Counted from the stretch's first letter, positions 1 to 33,100 are shown. The stretch: DNA of 64,000 nt from Volvox africanus (GCA_030268105.1 BSDZ01000010.1:3076001-3140000); one strand, 5' to 3'. Numbers and translations: made by a program. Notes: generated from the sequence alone by a model not told the origin.

Positions 1-625
1 CGCAGGAGTCCCACCAGCGTTCGCAGCTCTTGGTTGTCCAGAAGCGGCGGGCCGTCCGAAGCCTGCACCCAAACGGAACGCGCGAAGGGCCTATATATTA
101 AGACAAAATTCGTACACCATATCACCGCCGCCGGGGAGATAAATACGTTCCCGTATCAGTTTTCTGAGCTTGCGAAGAAAACCAAGTTTTCTGCAATATA
201 CGGAGGACGAGCGTCCATGGTTCTGGAGCCGGGCGGATGCAGTGACGTCGGTATTCGTACTTTTCGGAGATTTTTATGTAGCGCTACTTGCCGTGCTGGC
301 TTTGGACGTTTTGGCTGGTGTTCCGCAGTTGCCTTTTGTGGCTGTGTCGGCACGTCCTTGCCCTCTCCGTCCCATCATTGTTAATATTATCCCCCTGGTT
401 GGGCTCCAGCTTATAACGGAGTCTTTGCAGAAAGCCAAGCAACAACCAACATCGTCAGTCCAACAATAACACCACCAAGGAATAAATGCATCTTGTTTCC
501 TAAACCGCTTCCCTCCTTTGCAAAATGTCACCATCCAGGGGAACTAATACGAATATTGAGCACTGCCACACGTCACAAACATATTTCAAACTCAACCGCA
601 ATCGTCAGCGTAATGGAATGCCCAC
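1..625. other. Intron (or gene tail) carrying a dispersed repeat
   Basis: No coding sequence was recognised here. Bases about 151-435 are related to about 40661-40937, so a dispersed repeat lies downstream of the last traced ligase exon, presumably in an intron. The open frames seen in it do not keep the same protein between the two copies. Confidence 0.6.
151..435 (+). repeat. Dispersed repeat, family R1, copy 1
   Basis: From TTTTCTGAGCTTGCGAAGAA to GGAGTCTTTGCAGAAA this segment aligns almost without gaps with 40661-40937, with scattered substitutions (roughly 10-15% by eye). Shared internal landmarks are ATACGGAGGACGAGCG, ATGGTTCTGGAGCCGGG, TTGGACGTTTTGGCTGG and CTGGTTGGGCTCCAGCT. No terminal repeats or target duplications were found, so the element class is unknown. 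Confidence 0.75.
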
Positions 626-20473
<19,848 letters not shown>

Positions 20474-21351
20474 CGCGGAGAAACCTGCTCCGCCCTCAGC
20501 CGTTTAATGTTGAAGGAAAAGCTTTCCGCATAGCATATATTTTCAACAACTGTACAGACTGACTGTGTTCATACGTGAAAATCCATATCATTTCACCCAT
20601 CCATGTTTAGATGGCAAGCTGATACTGCATCGTACGGTAATGTGATATACGGCACCGTGGCCATGTATAGTGCTTCTAGCTATTGGCGCATAGGCACAGA
20701 CCGCAGAGAAGTTGCACTCTCCATCAGGGCTGCGGAATCTGGGTCTAGCCAGGCAAAATCATATGCCATCTCGATAAACAGTGGTGGATTCACGTCTTCA
20801 TCATAGGGAAGGGAAGTAGGACAAGAACCCAGGTTCTGCATAGATATTCATCCAAGAATGCCGACCGCCACAATGTTCATGTGTTGATACCGAAGGGTAG
20901 TGTAACATGGTGCAACGAGCATGCCCTGGTTTCGGGCCTCCACATCGTATCATTTGTCGTTCGTTACAGGGAGCAGGGGCCGTAGGGGGGCAGTCGAACA
21001 AAACGTAGCCGTGCAGGCTTCCACATAAGTTATGCCCGTACCTGCCTGTATTCAGACATGATGGATCACGCACTTTATGACTCCCTAACAAAGCTAAGTA
21101 CGCCATACCTGGCATGATTCTGCCATGTAACGGGATGTCGTCGGGCACCTCACTGCCCCGCGCACTCAATTATTGTTTCAAAACCTGTTTCATGAAGAGT
21201 GTCAGGCACAGGAGAGGAGCCTTGACAGAAGCTGATATTCGTAACGTGTCGAGGGCGGGTTACAGCACACTATCTGGATGACCAAATCAATCGACCAGCA
21301 GGGATCAGTGCGTTAACACTTCAATGGCGAGATCAACCTATTTTCGCAACA

Positions 21352-21443
21352 TACCTTGTTGAAGTCAGCAAAACGCCCGGCCCCTCGTGGGCCGTATTAC
21401 TTGCTCTGACATTCTTTCGTATATGAGTGTTGCTCACATTCCA
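21352..21443 (+). repeat. Dispersed repeat, family R2, copy 1
   Basis: A roughly 90-bp unit centred on CGCCCGGCCCCTCGTGGGCC, followed by TTGCTCTGACATTCTTTCGT and ATATGAGTGTTGCTCAC. Copies occur at 24686-24774 (same strand) and about 40536-40622 (inverted). The central GGCCC...GGGCC is a short inverted repeat. This copy shares TTGAAGTCAGCAAA with the copy at 40.5 kb. Confidence 0.85.
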
Positions 21444-22550
21444 ACATACCTCATATGCTGAATGGACGGCCTCAGACACGGTCTGACCTTCACGTAAATA
21501 TGTAACCGATAGAGTGGCGGCGCATCCACTTCTGCAAGGTTTTAGGCCGATTTCACTGGCGGTTAGCGCCCTGCTAGCGACACCTTTGTCGCTTCGCGTC
21601 GCAAGTGCTCAAAATCAAGTGCAGCAAGCTATGAGTTGGCCGTGAAAAGGTGCCGCCTGTTTGCCCGCTGGCTTGAAGAGTTCGGAGCCTATTGTAGTAT
21701 GCACACAAGCGGTGCTACCGGCTCAGTCGTCCAGGGTGCTTTCTGACATTTCCAGGGTAGAATAAAGGAGTCATTACGAACACAATTGCGTGCACAAGCT
21801 GCCGGCGATGTCCGATTTTACCCCACTGGCATACAGCATCCATGCACATGATGCACCGGACGGGAAGCCAAGTATTTTGAAATTGTTGCCTGCATTCCTC
21901 CTGCTTCTTCTTGCTGTTGTGTGGATTGGATTCGTAGCACATCGAAGGGGAAACAATTGACCGGTTAGCCTGGCCTGCCGAAACAACGCATCCCCGTTCC
22001 AGCTCCATCCCCATTTTAAGACGGACAAGCAGCTGATAGCAAAATATGTTATGCCTTCCCAGCAGCCAGTAGCCAACCCCCTGAGTATGCGACATGCAAC
22101 GATGATCCATTTGGCCCTGTCGCAGCCGTGGGCAGGTGGGAGGAATCCAGAGGCCACTATCTCAGGATAGGGACGATGCAAAGGTTCGCAGCTGCCAGCC
22201 ACCCAATGCACAGGTAGTATGTGTTGTAGCTGCGATGGGAAAGTATAGTCCACGCCCAAATGTACGATGTTTGAGCCTAGATGCGGCAGAATCCTACGAC
22301 TATAGCCCTTAAACTGGATTATGTATGGCAGCCTTACGGCTTGCCTCTATTGAATTAATGATAGTTCTACACAAAGTTCTACACTCTGCCTTCATTTTCA
22401 GAGCTTTAGGTTTTAGTGTTACTCGCATTTCCTTGACCACCCCTCCCATCAGATTCATGAATGTAGGCTCGGCCAAGATGGATGACATCAGTCAAGATGG
22501 CGCTTACAGCACCAGATGTGTTGAATCCAGCTGCGTGTTCGAATATTTTT

Positions 22551-22591
22551 GGGCGGGGCCCCGGCGCGAAGCGCTCAGGGGGGCCCCGCCC
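22551..22591. repeat. GC-rich hairpin
   Basis: A 12-base arm GGGCGGGGCCCC (22551-22562) is exactly complementary to GGGGCCCCGCCC (22580-22591). The loop itself contains GCGC-GAA-GCGC. It lies in noncoding sequence. Confidence 0.8.
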
Positions 22592-24519
22592 TGTGGGATT
22601 GCCCATGTCCGTTGGTCTCTCTGTCTCTCTGTAAGAATGTGACGGACCAAACATAAGGTTTCGCCCGGCGGAAACGCGATATTGGTCACATATTACATTA
22701 TATATTGCAAGGTATCTTTATTTTGGCCAATAACAATCGTATGAGTACAAACAAGTTTGTCAGTCACTTTGACCCCGGTCAAGGTCACATCAACGCCTCT
22801 CGGCCTAAATTTCATTCCAAAAGGTGCCGCGTCTCTCGTAATGTAATTCTGGCATGACGGCGTGAAATGAGTCGAACAACAAGTTTGGGTGACTAAGCTG
22901 CTCTCACAGGCATGGCGATTTGCCACCAGCAGGTCGACAAATTTGCTTACAGTTATCTACAAAGAATGTAACGTTGTGTAAAATTAATTTAAGCCAATTC
23001 TCGGGGCAGAAGAGTTCCACAGTGCCGACATGGAGCTCGATGCTGTGGGGTGAATGGCTGAAGCCGCAGGCATTTCGGAGATACAGCTTAAAGCTTTACA
23101 TCAGTTCTACTGGCGACACTAACACTTCACGTCCTCGCCGTTCGCTTTGGCGAAATGTGTACGACGGCGTGAGCAGCGTGAGGTCCCTGCCCTTGCGTTT
23201 GCAATCGTTTGCCTGCTGAACGTCATGAGCCGGCATCATCGCAAACTCGCAAACTTCAAACCGTTTCATTGTGAAGTATCCGGCCTGTACGGATTGTGGG
23301 GGGCCCCGCCCTTTTTTCCGGCTTCGAGGAAGCCGACACCCTACTTGTTGCCCTGGGTGTTAGAAGCAGGGTTGTTAGCTGGTTCGTTTTCGTTTGCCTG
23401 CTTTCATGCTTCAGGTGCTCCATATGGTTTCCTAAGTGCAGGCTTGTTGAGATTCCTTGTCTTGGCAGTCACTGTTTTCGTTTTTGGCTCCCTGTCTGTT
23501 GGTGGTCGAGTTGTGGTGGGTGCTGCGTTGTGCCCCTTGGTGCCTGTTAAGTGCCTTCAGTGGCGCTAGCCCCTCAACTCTTTCTCGGCAGCTTTTCAAT
23601 GCCCAGCAAGCCTGTAAGGCTGTTGTCCATGATAGCCCGAAATGCCGTACCAATCGTACCCGTGCACATATGTCCCTCATTCATAAATAACAGCTGAACC
23701 ACAGCAACCACATTACACTCGTGCTTCACAGTTTGGATGCTGATCCGAAGATGATTCTGTGGGGAACCTTAAACATTTCCTCGAGGTGTGAGGGCCCTCC
23801 AACAAAGGCTACCACATGGCACACAGGTCTAGACGTACGGCACATCATTCGTATAATATACCGGAAGCGAGTTGTGTAGAGGTTGCAGGTACGCCTAGGT
23901 GACAATTCACAGCGACACTGCTGAATTTAGGAACCCTTAGCCCAAGGCCAGGTTTAATTACCATGCACGAGTACACCTTCGTGATTGCTCCGGACACCAA
24001 AATTAATGCAGAGTCTAGGCTGATTGGACTTCTGTTAGGAGCCTTCAGAGTCATGATAGGAGGTTAGGCTTGCACTAGCATGCGCTAACCCAGGTAAGCA
24101 GTAAGGTCGTCGGAAAGACTGAGATATCTTGGGGGCTAACAACGTGAAAGAAAGTCGGCACCATTCCACGCCAACAGTTAATGGGCATTGAGAGAGAGGG
24201 AGGGTGGGGATAATCCAAAAAACCGAAACCCTAAAAACCTAGGTCCACTAAGGATGTTGTACATAAACCCACCCAAACATGCCATCTACCGTGCAAACAC
24301 TTTTGCTGAAGGTTCTGCGTGGGCTTTTTGGCAATAAGAACCTGTCCTAACGGTGGGCCAGTTTGATGGACGGGATGGAGCGGAACAATCGAATACTTGG
24401 AATTAATGGAGGAGGGAAGGAACTGCACAGGGAATTGAGGCCTCAATTCCCTGTGGAGGGATCCTTACAGACGTAGAGGACGTTATGTCACGTGGAGGGT
24501 ATCACAAACTCGCCGCAAC

Positions 24520-24684
24520 TCGCATCTGGAAGGGGGGCTGGCATTTGGCTTGCAGCAGCGGCATCTAGATACTTTCCTAGCCGCATCTAGATACATTGTA
24601 CCCTCGCCGCATCTATTTTGCCGCATCTATGTACTTTCCTAGCCGCATCTAGAAGTCCAGACCACCCCTTTTACCGCATCTGGA
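24520..24684. repeat. Degenerate array of GCATCT units
   Basis: Seven occurrences of (C/G)GCATCT, mostly CCGCATCTAGATACTTTCCT variants, lie within about 165 bp and are irregularly spaced. The array directly abuts family R2 copy 2. Confidence 0.75.
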
Positions 24685-24685
24685 A

Positions 24686-24774
24686 ATCTCAGTAAAGCGC
24701 CCGGCCCCTCGTGGGCCGTATTACTTGCTCTGACATTCTTTCATATATGAGTGTTCCTCACGTTCCAAAATTTC
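24686..24774 (+). repeat. Dispersed repeat, family R2, copy 2
   Basis: Same core as at 21352, with substitutions such as TTTCATATATGAGTG and TCCTCACGTTCC. It lacks the TTGAAGTCAGC end found in the other two copies. Confidence 0.85.
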
Positions 24775-26243
24775 TTTAATTGATATGGCCCCACGTTTGG
24801 GATATTCAGACATACGGAATGGAGTATTGTAACAAGATCCGGTGGTGAGCAACGAAAATGTCTTGGAAAGTGCAAAAGTTGCAGGTTTGCGTTTGGAAGC
24901 CGGGCTCGTTGGGCGAAAGGCCCTTGGTGAGTCGGGCGTACGACTGCCTCACCTCAGCCCGTGTCCTTAAGACTGTATTTCTTCGCGTGCTATTCCCGTG
25001 TGTTAACCTGGCATTTGTTGTTCAGCGCGAGTTTCCGTCAGCAACAACTCAGTATTGGTGACGGCCATAGGGCAAAAGCTGCCGAGACGGGCAGCGTACC
25101 GGTATCAGTGTATGGCTTTCCCTTTGAAGACACTTTCCATGGCACTATATGGAGCCAGATGCCAAACAAGCGATTGTAACGCCGTTAGGTTGTGCAGCGA
25201 ATCCAAAATTGCGTGGGCTGGACAGGTGGAAAGCAGCCACAAAGTAGTCGTATAAAATGGAACTCTTCTTTAACTTATGCAAAAAGAAACTTTCGAGAGC
25301 GAAGATTACCAAGAACAAAACGGCGACGTGAGCCAACGACGGCAAAGACGTCGTATGCCCCATTATCATGATGCAACAATGAAACCTAATTAGCTTAATA
25401 ACAATATTGATGTTTTCGTCTGAAACATAAAGATAGGGATACATGCAGATTAACACTCATATGACCGGCGTGGTACTCAACGAGTACCGGTACTATAGGT
25501 TCATTCCTCCACACCACGGCATGCACGTGCCCCCAGTACCACTGCCTAACTGTCCAGTACATGCGCCATAAATCGTCCCTATTTTCCAATCCCCATTATT
25601 TGAACAGTAAGTACCAAAAAGATGTTTGTTTCAGCAAAGTGTAACCGGGCTTCTTCGCATACAAGTAAAAACGCCACAGATGAATAGTTGAAGGCATTCT
25701 AATCCAAGGAAGCATAAAAATTTCCAGAGAATAGTTTTCTAGGTAGTAGTTTGTTAGTGTTTTTAAAGCAAAGTAATAACGAAATCATCGTTTTCGATTA
25801 AAGTTAGCATTCGATTAAAGAATTGCTTGATGGTGAGCTTGACAATTTAAGTCAATGGCTTTGCCAAACCTGGTCTTTCGGGAACCGAAAAGCAGGTCAG
25901 GGGCAGCTGTCGTACTTGGCCTCACCGAAAACTATTTGCTTGGACAACCGCTAACATTGCAGCTCTGTGCTGCCGTGAAGATTTTCAATTATCCATGTAC
26001 AAAAGATAAAATGCGTTCGATGATAAGTACTCTATGTCGTCAGTACTAGTAGGAACGTGTTCCTGCAAACGTTGTTGGCTCCCGGTATCTCAGCGGGATT
26101 TTGGCTTGCTATATGCGCGCATGCTCCAACCTTTTTCCTTTTCATTAGCTCCAACCTTTAGCTTGGTGTAGTACCTACCGGTGGTGGCACGTGGAGAAGT
26201 TCGCACAGTATCGTTGGTCCTCAGGGTCGCGTCACGCTGCTCG

Positions 26244-29200
26244 ATGAGTAATCACACGAGCTCCTCATTAGGTTTAGCAGAGATCGGAACTGGAAGTACT
26301 GGAGGCTTTGGTGGATTCGACGTTGGGACTTTTGCTGGACCTCAGCACTTGCTTCATCCTCTTCGACTGGGGGCAGCTGCTGGCTCTGGTGCAGAGGGCT
26401 CAGTACAAACATTTAATTCCTTTCATACGCACATGTCTGGCGCCGCCTCCACGGGCGGAACCTCGACCAGTGCAGTTGACAACACGCCCACGTCTTTTTT
26501 CTTTCATTATCCTTTATGTAGAGGTAGGCATTCTTTATCCATTACAATCTTGATGTCGCGAACTTCTTGCTTAGTGCACTGTCGCTTCGCCATGTTGGTC
26601 ATGCGGACCATGTTGTCAACGTACGTCGTTTGTTGATCAGGGCCTTCATCCCTGTAACAGGAAATGTTCCACCTGCGCGATGGGCACATGCTGCAGCTGT
26701 TGTGGGTAGCGTCATGTGGGTCTATGGTGGGGTGGGCAATTCAGTCCTAGACGACCTCTGTGCGCTCGACGCGGATACACTGTCTTGGAGGGTTGTAAGC
26801 TCACACGCAGCGCGGAGCAAGGATCGACCGGAGAAAATGCTCGGTCATGCGGGTGAGAGTGTGAAACCGGGCATACGGGGGGAGATCCGGGTTCCTGGGT
26901 CGAGGGCTGACAGGGACATCGGCGCTCTGCCGGTACGCAACAAGCATGAGCTGTTGTCAAGAGTTCCACCGCTGCACTCCTTATAACCTGTATCGCACTT
27001 GCCCCTGCTGGTCCTGGGCCTCTGCTGCCTCCCTAGTCTCTGTGGATTCCGATTGCTATTCTTTTGCTCCGATGGTTCCAGTTAACGCCAATGCACAGCA
27101 AGGGCAGATAGCAAGAATTGGCTCGTCTTTTCACTTCGCGTCATCATTACTTAAAGTGGCGACGTCAGTAGGAAGCGACAACCACGCTTCGTAAGCACCC
27201 ATCATAATCAGTGAAACGGTTACTACCTCAAATGCATAAAAATGACATCCGTTTGTGCATGGTTTGTTTATACACCGTCCATAGCCGTTAAGTCGTGTCC
27301 CTCTCCTCCGTTCGGCCAATATTCTTACCACATACGCAACTTGTCCCCGTGCAGCCGCCGCAATTGGCAGCAAGATATGGATCTTTGGGGGCCAACAGGG
27401 CCGCAAGTTCCTCCGCACATTGTACTGCTTCGATACTGAGACATGCACCTGGACGCGCCGCGATGCTGACTCCCTTCCGCCGGCTCGCGCCGGCCATTCC
27501 ATGGTCACTGTCCACGGCAGCGTCATATACATGTTTGGGGGCCAGGGCAAGCGCCTTTATAATGACCTTTACAAGCTTGATCCCTTGACCGGCGTGTTCA
27601 CCGAGGTCGAAGCTTCCGGCAAGCCTCCCTCGCCCCGGCGTGGCCACAGCCTTGTATGGGACGGCCGTGATTACCTTGTATGCTTCGGTGGGATTAACCA
27701 GTCCTCAACTGACGCCCAGCTGTCAGTGTTTTCGCTCTCGCGAGGGGCCTGGTTCACACCGCAGGCGTTCGGGCCGAGCCCCTCGGCGCGCACACAACAC
27801 ACGGCCCAGCTGCTATCGCCTGGTATTATCCTCATATTTGGCGGCTGCAATAGCACCGGCACATTTTTCAACGACGCGGTTGTGCTGGACACGCGCACCT
27901 TCACATGGCATAAGCCCACGCTGCTCAACACAGCGCCAGCACCTCGTTACCATCATACCTGTTCCGTCGTGAACGGCCGCATCATTATCTACGGTGGCAT
28001 TAATAGCAAGCAGACGTTTGATGGCGTTGTGGTGCTTGAAACGAAATTTATGTCCGACATCAACAGCGTGGCGGAGGAGCTATTTCGGATGTCGGCGGAC
28101 GCCTCTGTAGCGGCGTCGCTCTTTAACGCTGGTGGTGGCGGCGGAGTGGCTGCCGCTCCTTGCAGCGGCGCTGTCTCCTCAAGCATGCCAACGAACGCTG
28201 CAAGCAGCCCCACAGGGATCGCCCCTACAAGGCTTTTGACCACGCCCACTGCCCCTGGCTCGTCCGCGCCGTCACAAACGTCACACCACCAGCACCCGCA
28301 GCTGCAAGTGGTACCCGCGCCAGGGCCGCCGAGTGATATTGGATTCAACAGCAGCAAATCGTTGGAGGCGGTCAAGATTCAGCTTACAGACCTGCTATTG
28401 CGGAGGAATCTGGAAGAGCAACAGCTTCACACCGCGAAGAAGGCGGAGGTAAACGGGGCAAGGCTTATTGCAGGCTGAAGGAACCGTATGCTTCGGGTAA
28501 TAGAAGAAATAAAACGTTTGTAAGGGCCTAAGAGGCATGGGGAGGGGGGCCGAAGCGCAGGTGACGGTTTAATTATGCGAGGCGATATTACGCCCGCGAA
28601 GGTGTTATGGTTGGTTAGTACTGTTCGCCGCCTGGCGTTCGGACCTTTTTAAGCTGCCCGTATTCCGACAATGCACCACTGCTGAAGTTATGCAGGTACC
28701 TCTTGTTCTTCGTCATCTATGCCAGCGAGTATGTTTTCGTCCTGCCATTCCCTCCTTTGGTTTACTGACTGTTCACAGACCACCGAGTCGCTGCTTTTTA
28801 AGGAGAGGGAAGCCCGTGAAGGAGCGGTAAAGGAGCTGCTGCAATGCAAGCTTTTATTGGCTGAGGCAGAGACAGCGCAATCGTCGGCGCAAACGGAGCT
28901 CCAGGCGGCGGTTGCCAAGTCAATAAGGGAGGCAGCTGCAGCGTCTGAGCTGCGCTCGCAGCTGGAAGTTTTGCAGGTGTGGGTAGGAGACGGCCGTTGG
29001 ACTTTCCAGCGACAGTACTCGGGATCCCAGGATATTCCCACATTTTCCTGCAATGATCTCAAATTTTCTTTGCGGTATGGCTATATTTTAGACAATACTA
29101 ATGTTACGCCTCAATTTCCATTCGTTCTCTGTGATTGCTGCGAAAACCGCCTGCAGGGCAAGCTTGCTGCGCGCGAAGAGGAGCTTCAGGAGGCACGGTT

Positions 29201-30116
29201 ACTGCAGGACGGCTTGGTGAAGGAGTTGGGTATCATGGCGTCGCGCTACAGCCGTCTCGCGGTGGATGTGCAGGAGGGCGCAGATAGGGGAGATCGCGGC
29301 GGCCAGCAGGCCGGCAGCACTTGCACGCGACTTTCCAGCCTTAGCAGCATGTTGGTACAAGCAACTCACGGGTCCGTTAGCCTGGGGGGCGGAGGTCCGT
29401 CCAGTGGCCGCGACGCCACGGCCGTCTATCCAGTTTCCAGCCTGCAGAGCTGCAGTCACGTGGTTGCCAGCGCAGGCGGTAGTGGCCTAGGCGGCGGCAG
29501 TAGCGGAGTTGTGGAGATGTTGCCAGCGAGCGGCTGCTACAGCGTGCCGCTTCCAGGGAATAACGTCAACTCCATGCTCTCCTCCCGCCAGGTCGCCCCT
29601 TCGCTCTCCTCCCATTGTACTGCAACGGTACGCACCAGCAACAGTCAATCCTCATTACAGCCGTCTGCATCGTGTGGCAATTGCTGCCAACAGCTCCTCG
29701 CGCTGTTGTCCGAGTCAGAGGTGCATCGGGCGTCGCTGTTGGAGTCCAACCAGGGATTAAATGAGAAAGTCGAGGAGCTTACGGCACAGAATAACATGCT
29801 ATACGGGCAGCTGCAGCAAATGCTGGCGGAGGCTGGGGCGCTGGAGCCGCTGTCCATGGGAGATCTGGAGGAGCTGGAGCGCAAGCTAGACAGCAGTACC
29901 CGCGCCGTGCGATCTGCGCTCACACAACGCAAAATCGACGAGGCACAGCGCCGGAGCAGCACTGAGCAGGCGGCATGTGCAGTTTGCATGGAGGGACCGA
30001 AGGCGGTGGTCTTCAACTGCGGCCATCAGAGCTGCGAGCCCTGCAGCGGCAAGATGACGACCTGTCCTTTCTGCCGGGTGCAGATCACTGCGAGGATTCG
30101 GCTCTTTGATGCGTGA
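26244..30116 (+). CDS. Six-kelch, coiled-coil, C-terminal RING (C3HC4) protein, five exons
   Basis: Exons 26244-26523, 26661-26852, 27355-28448, 28779-28976 and 29157-30116 join with matching phases (1, 1, 0, 0) into 907 codons ending in TGA. Residues about 95-370 hold six kelch motifs, each ending in a Gly-Gly pair (MWVYGG, KIWIFGG, VIYMFGG, YLVCFGG, IILIFGG, IIIYGG) and preceded by R-H or GH; they should form a beta-propeller for substrate binding. Residues about 540-850 contain Glu/Leu/Gln-rich coiled coil broken by a Ser/Gly-rich stretch. The last 45 residues are a C3HC4 RING (CAVC, then CGHQSCEPC, then CPFC) of the type that recruits an E2 enzyme. A ubiquitin-ligase role is inferred. The start codon is the first in-frame ATG of the first exon; an upstream exon is not excluded. 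Confidence 0.88.
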
Positions 30117-33100
30117 TGTGTGCGGGGATGCTAGGGCGTAGTTGCGCTGGCGCTCCGCAGGATTGGCTAGCGCTGGCATTAATTGGGCCGCGATTGTGAA
30201 GGGTCTTCCGTGAATAGGACCACAGGCCGATTGGGAGTTGTTGTTAGGCTGCAGCCTCCCGTTTGCCACGGCTTGAACAGACGGAATGAAGAAAAGACTG
30301 AGGAATCGGAGAATTTAGGAGTCGTGAGCCCTTTTTTTGGCTTCAGCAAGGTTATGTTGGTGTGTATGGGGGCTGTTTGGTCTGTATTGACCGGGATGCG
30401 TTATTCAGGATTATCCTGCGCAGGCGGTACAATAAGGCCCGGGAAGGAAGGGTAGCCGCAGAGCCTGCTTTCCGATGAGGGCCTCAAGCGCATGCAGGCA
30501 CCACACATGCGCGCATGGGCCAACTCACCGGCTACTATTACCGCCACCATGAGTCGCCCTGTAATTAGGATGACATATTCTCGTCTGCCTGACGTATTTG
30601 ACAAGATATTTTACAAAACATGGGGTTGGCGCAGTCTGTCCAACCTTATCGAGGTCCGTTTCCAAATATTTAGGCGCTGCGCATAGGAAGGTGCCCTCTC
30701 CGCGACATGAAACCTTATGAACTTTAATCCTGTTGCTGGCAGGGGCTGTCAACACCCGTGGATGCATGCTTGTTTCATGGAGGGCCTTCAATGTTAGCCC
30801 GCCCGCGGGCAAGGCAGGCGATGCATATATGTGCGTAGGTAGCTGGGGATCGAGTCCGGGTTGGCAAGGCTTTGCTCATTAGTCCAGTACCCAACAGGGG
30901 GAGTCTCTGTGCGGGTGGGCGGCTGTGTGAGCATCTAGATACTTCAGCACCGGCGATTACGAGGGACATCGAATGTGCATATGTCGCTGGCGGGTGATGA
31001 TCGGAAAGACATCATCTGACCGTTCTGTTATGTGCGTTCCTGCGGAAGTCGTGCTTATTGCGCCGAAAGGAAATGGTTGTCGGTTGGTGCCATAGCTCGG
31101 AGTAATTGCCATTGCTGCAGCAATCTTACTGGTCGGGGGGACCGACGTTTCGGCACATGTCCCAGAAGATTCTGCGTGCAGGTGCAACGAGGTGATGTAT
31201 TACTCGAGTGAATGTCGCGGTCTGCCAAGGGAGTGCATTGTTACGTCTGTTTCGAAATCGTTCGTTATTGGCTGTGGGAGGCTTCATGACACGGTATGAA
31301 CAGGCATTTGAGACTTTGTGTATTGGTTCCAGTGAGCTGTGGATGGTGCCTGTTGGGACCCTGCGTTCCTAGGTAGATGCTGCTTGAACTGCTGTTGCGT
31401 GCAAATGAAGGCGATGATGCGGGTTGGAACCGATGAGGTGTGCGTTGGATAAGCATGCATAAGTGCTTCTGCATGAGGCGTTAATGAATATGCGATACGT
31501 AGTGTGTAACATACGTGTGCGGAGATGATGATTGTGGTGGCGAGGAGTTGGAAGGTTCGTGGTGAAGATGGGCACATGCAGAGGAGGAAGCCTACGGTGA
31601 CGGTGGTGTAAGCACGCGACCAAGGTTGCTCAATGCGAGCACCGCAAGCGCCCAAATTTGGGCCCTTGTGTAACGTATGTACCTGAGTAGGGCGTCCTTT
31701 GCCCGAGTGAAATGATTTTTGATTGGGAGGCCATTTGGGGAAGGCAGATGACCCTGCTTTTGTCAGCGATTTTCGGTGCATTGGTATCATGTTATTCCCG
31801 GCACGATGGAATTCAACACAGGGGACGCGGGGTCCACGGTTTACAGGTTCCTTAACTGCGATGTATCCTGCGGTGTGGAGGCCGTAAGGGTGTAAAGGCC
31901 TTCCTAAAGGTGTAAAGGCCGTGTTGTGCGTGATTGTGGGTCACATATCGTGCAGGACAGCGCACCGGTTAATTTCACCATGTGGTGGCTTTGGAAGTCC
32001 ATAACAGCAAGGTGGTAACAGCAAGATGGATAAGTATCCACTTATGCGGTGCACAACACGTGCTGTTTAATATCCAATCCTGTCTGGCGTGGACTTCCAG
32101 CCTTCATTTCAGTTGCATCCCTGTTAGTTGGATCCGCTGATGGACGGGAGCCTGTATCTGGCCCCTAAAGCTGGCAGTCATTTCCGAGCCCGGCGTGCGG
32201 GCTAGCTTCCAGCTGCTGAGGTTGACATTAAACGGGTTCCGTGCGGTTGCGAGCTGGTAGGCTCGTAAGCTGCGAGCTCTGCAATCGGTTACAAGGGCGA
32301 CTCTTTGCCAATACACGTGTGGCCATATGGGGGTGATTATTTCTCCATCCATGAATGTGCTGGATCTTAAAAAACGAATACCATGTGTGGTCGGTTACGA
32401 GGGTACTGGTTTTTAAGGTATCGGCGGTGGTACTACGTTTTGCCGCCAGTTGGTGCTATCGTCTGAATTGTGCGACATCAGACTGTTATGGGTTGACTGC
32501 CTGCCCGCCCGTGGTGTGATTTCTACTACCTGCTGTACTGCTGCTTGGGGCCGGGTTGGGCGTAAAGCGTGTCATTTCGGTTGAAGTTGTTTCGGGGTTG
32601 CTGGGAGAGCCATGGAGATAGGGGTGCGTTCCCATGATGCCGCCCCATCCAAAAACCTGACGTGGGGTTCTGGCGGGAAATGTGCATGGCGGCAACTGCA
32701 TGGTGGCTGCGCAACAGCGCAGCGTATATTTGCACTTCGTCGTTTAGGCGCCACGAAGAAGGGCTCGTGGCCGTGTGGTGGTTATGTGTTTGAATAACAG
32801 TTACGTTGCTGTAGGTATTTAATGGCGCCAGCGACTGTCGTTGAAAACGTGTAGGCGTCTTCATTTCATGTCCCTTGCAAGTCATGTAGCACACAGCTAT
32901 TAAGGCTGTACTTGAGCCGAGCAAGGATTGAGCAAGCAAGGATGGAGTCGAGCATGTCTGCCGCATGCCTGCGTGTGATTCGGTTCCTATCTTTTGTTGG
33001 AGCGGCTCCGGCACATGGGTCAGGCGCTCAGGTTGATGTCGTTGGTGGGATGGACCGGGGTGTGGATATGGTGCGGGCCCTGTAAGTCTCATCACGCCAC

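Larger units (their letters stand above)
20474..26243. other. Gene-poor interval between ligase and kelch-RING genes
   Basis: No convincing gene. The ligase start (20473, minus) and the kelch-RING start (26244, plus) are divergent, so promoters of both should lie here. Contents seen are two copies of a roughly 90-bp dispersed repeat (about 21352-21443 and 24686-24774), a GC-rich hairpin (22551-22591), and a GCATCT-rich degenerate array (about 24520-24684). A 161-codon minus frame at 21774-22259 matches no family I recognise. Confidence 0.5.

Noticed and set aside
21774..22259. 161-codon minus frame in the intergenic region
   Set aside because: No domain, no splice partners and no composition bias like that of the other genes; could be chance.
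24520..24684. CRISPR array
   Set aside because: Units are short, degenerate and irregularly spaced, there are no unique spacers, and the context is eukaryotic.
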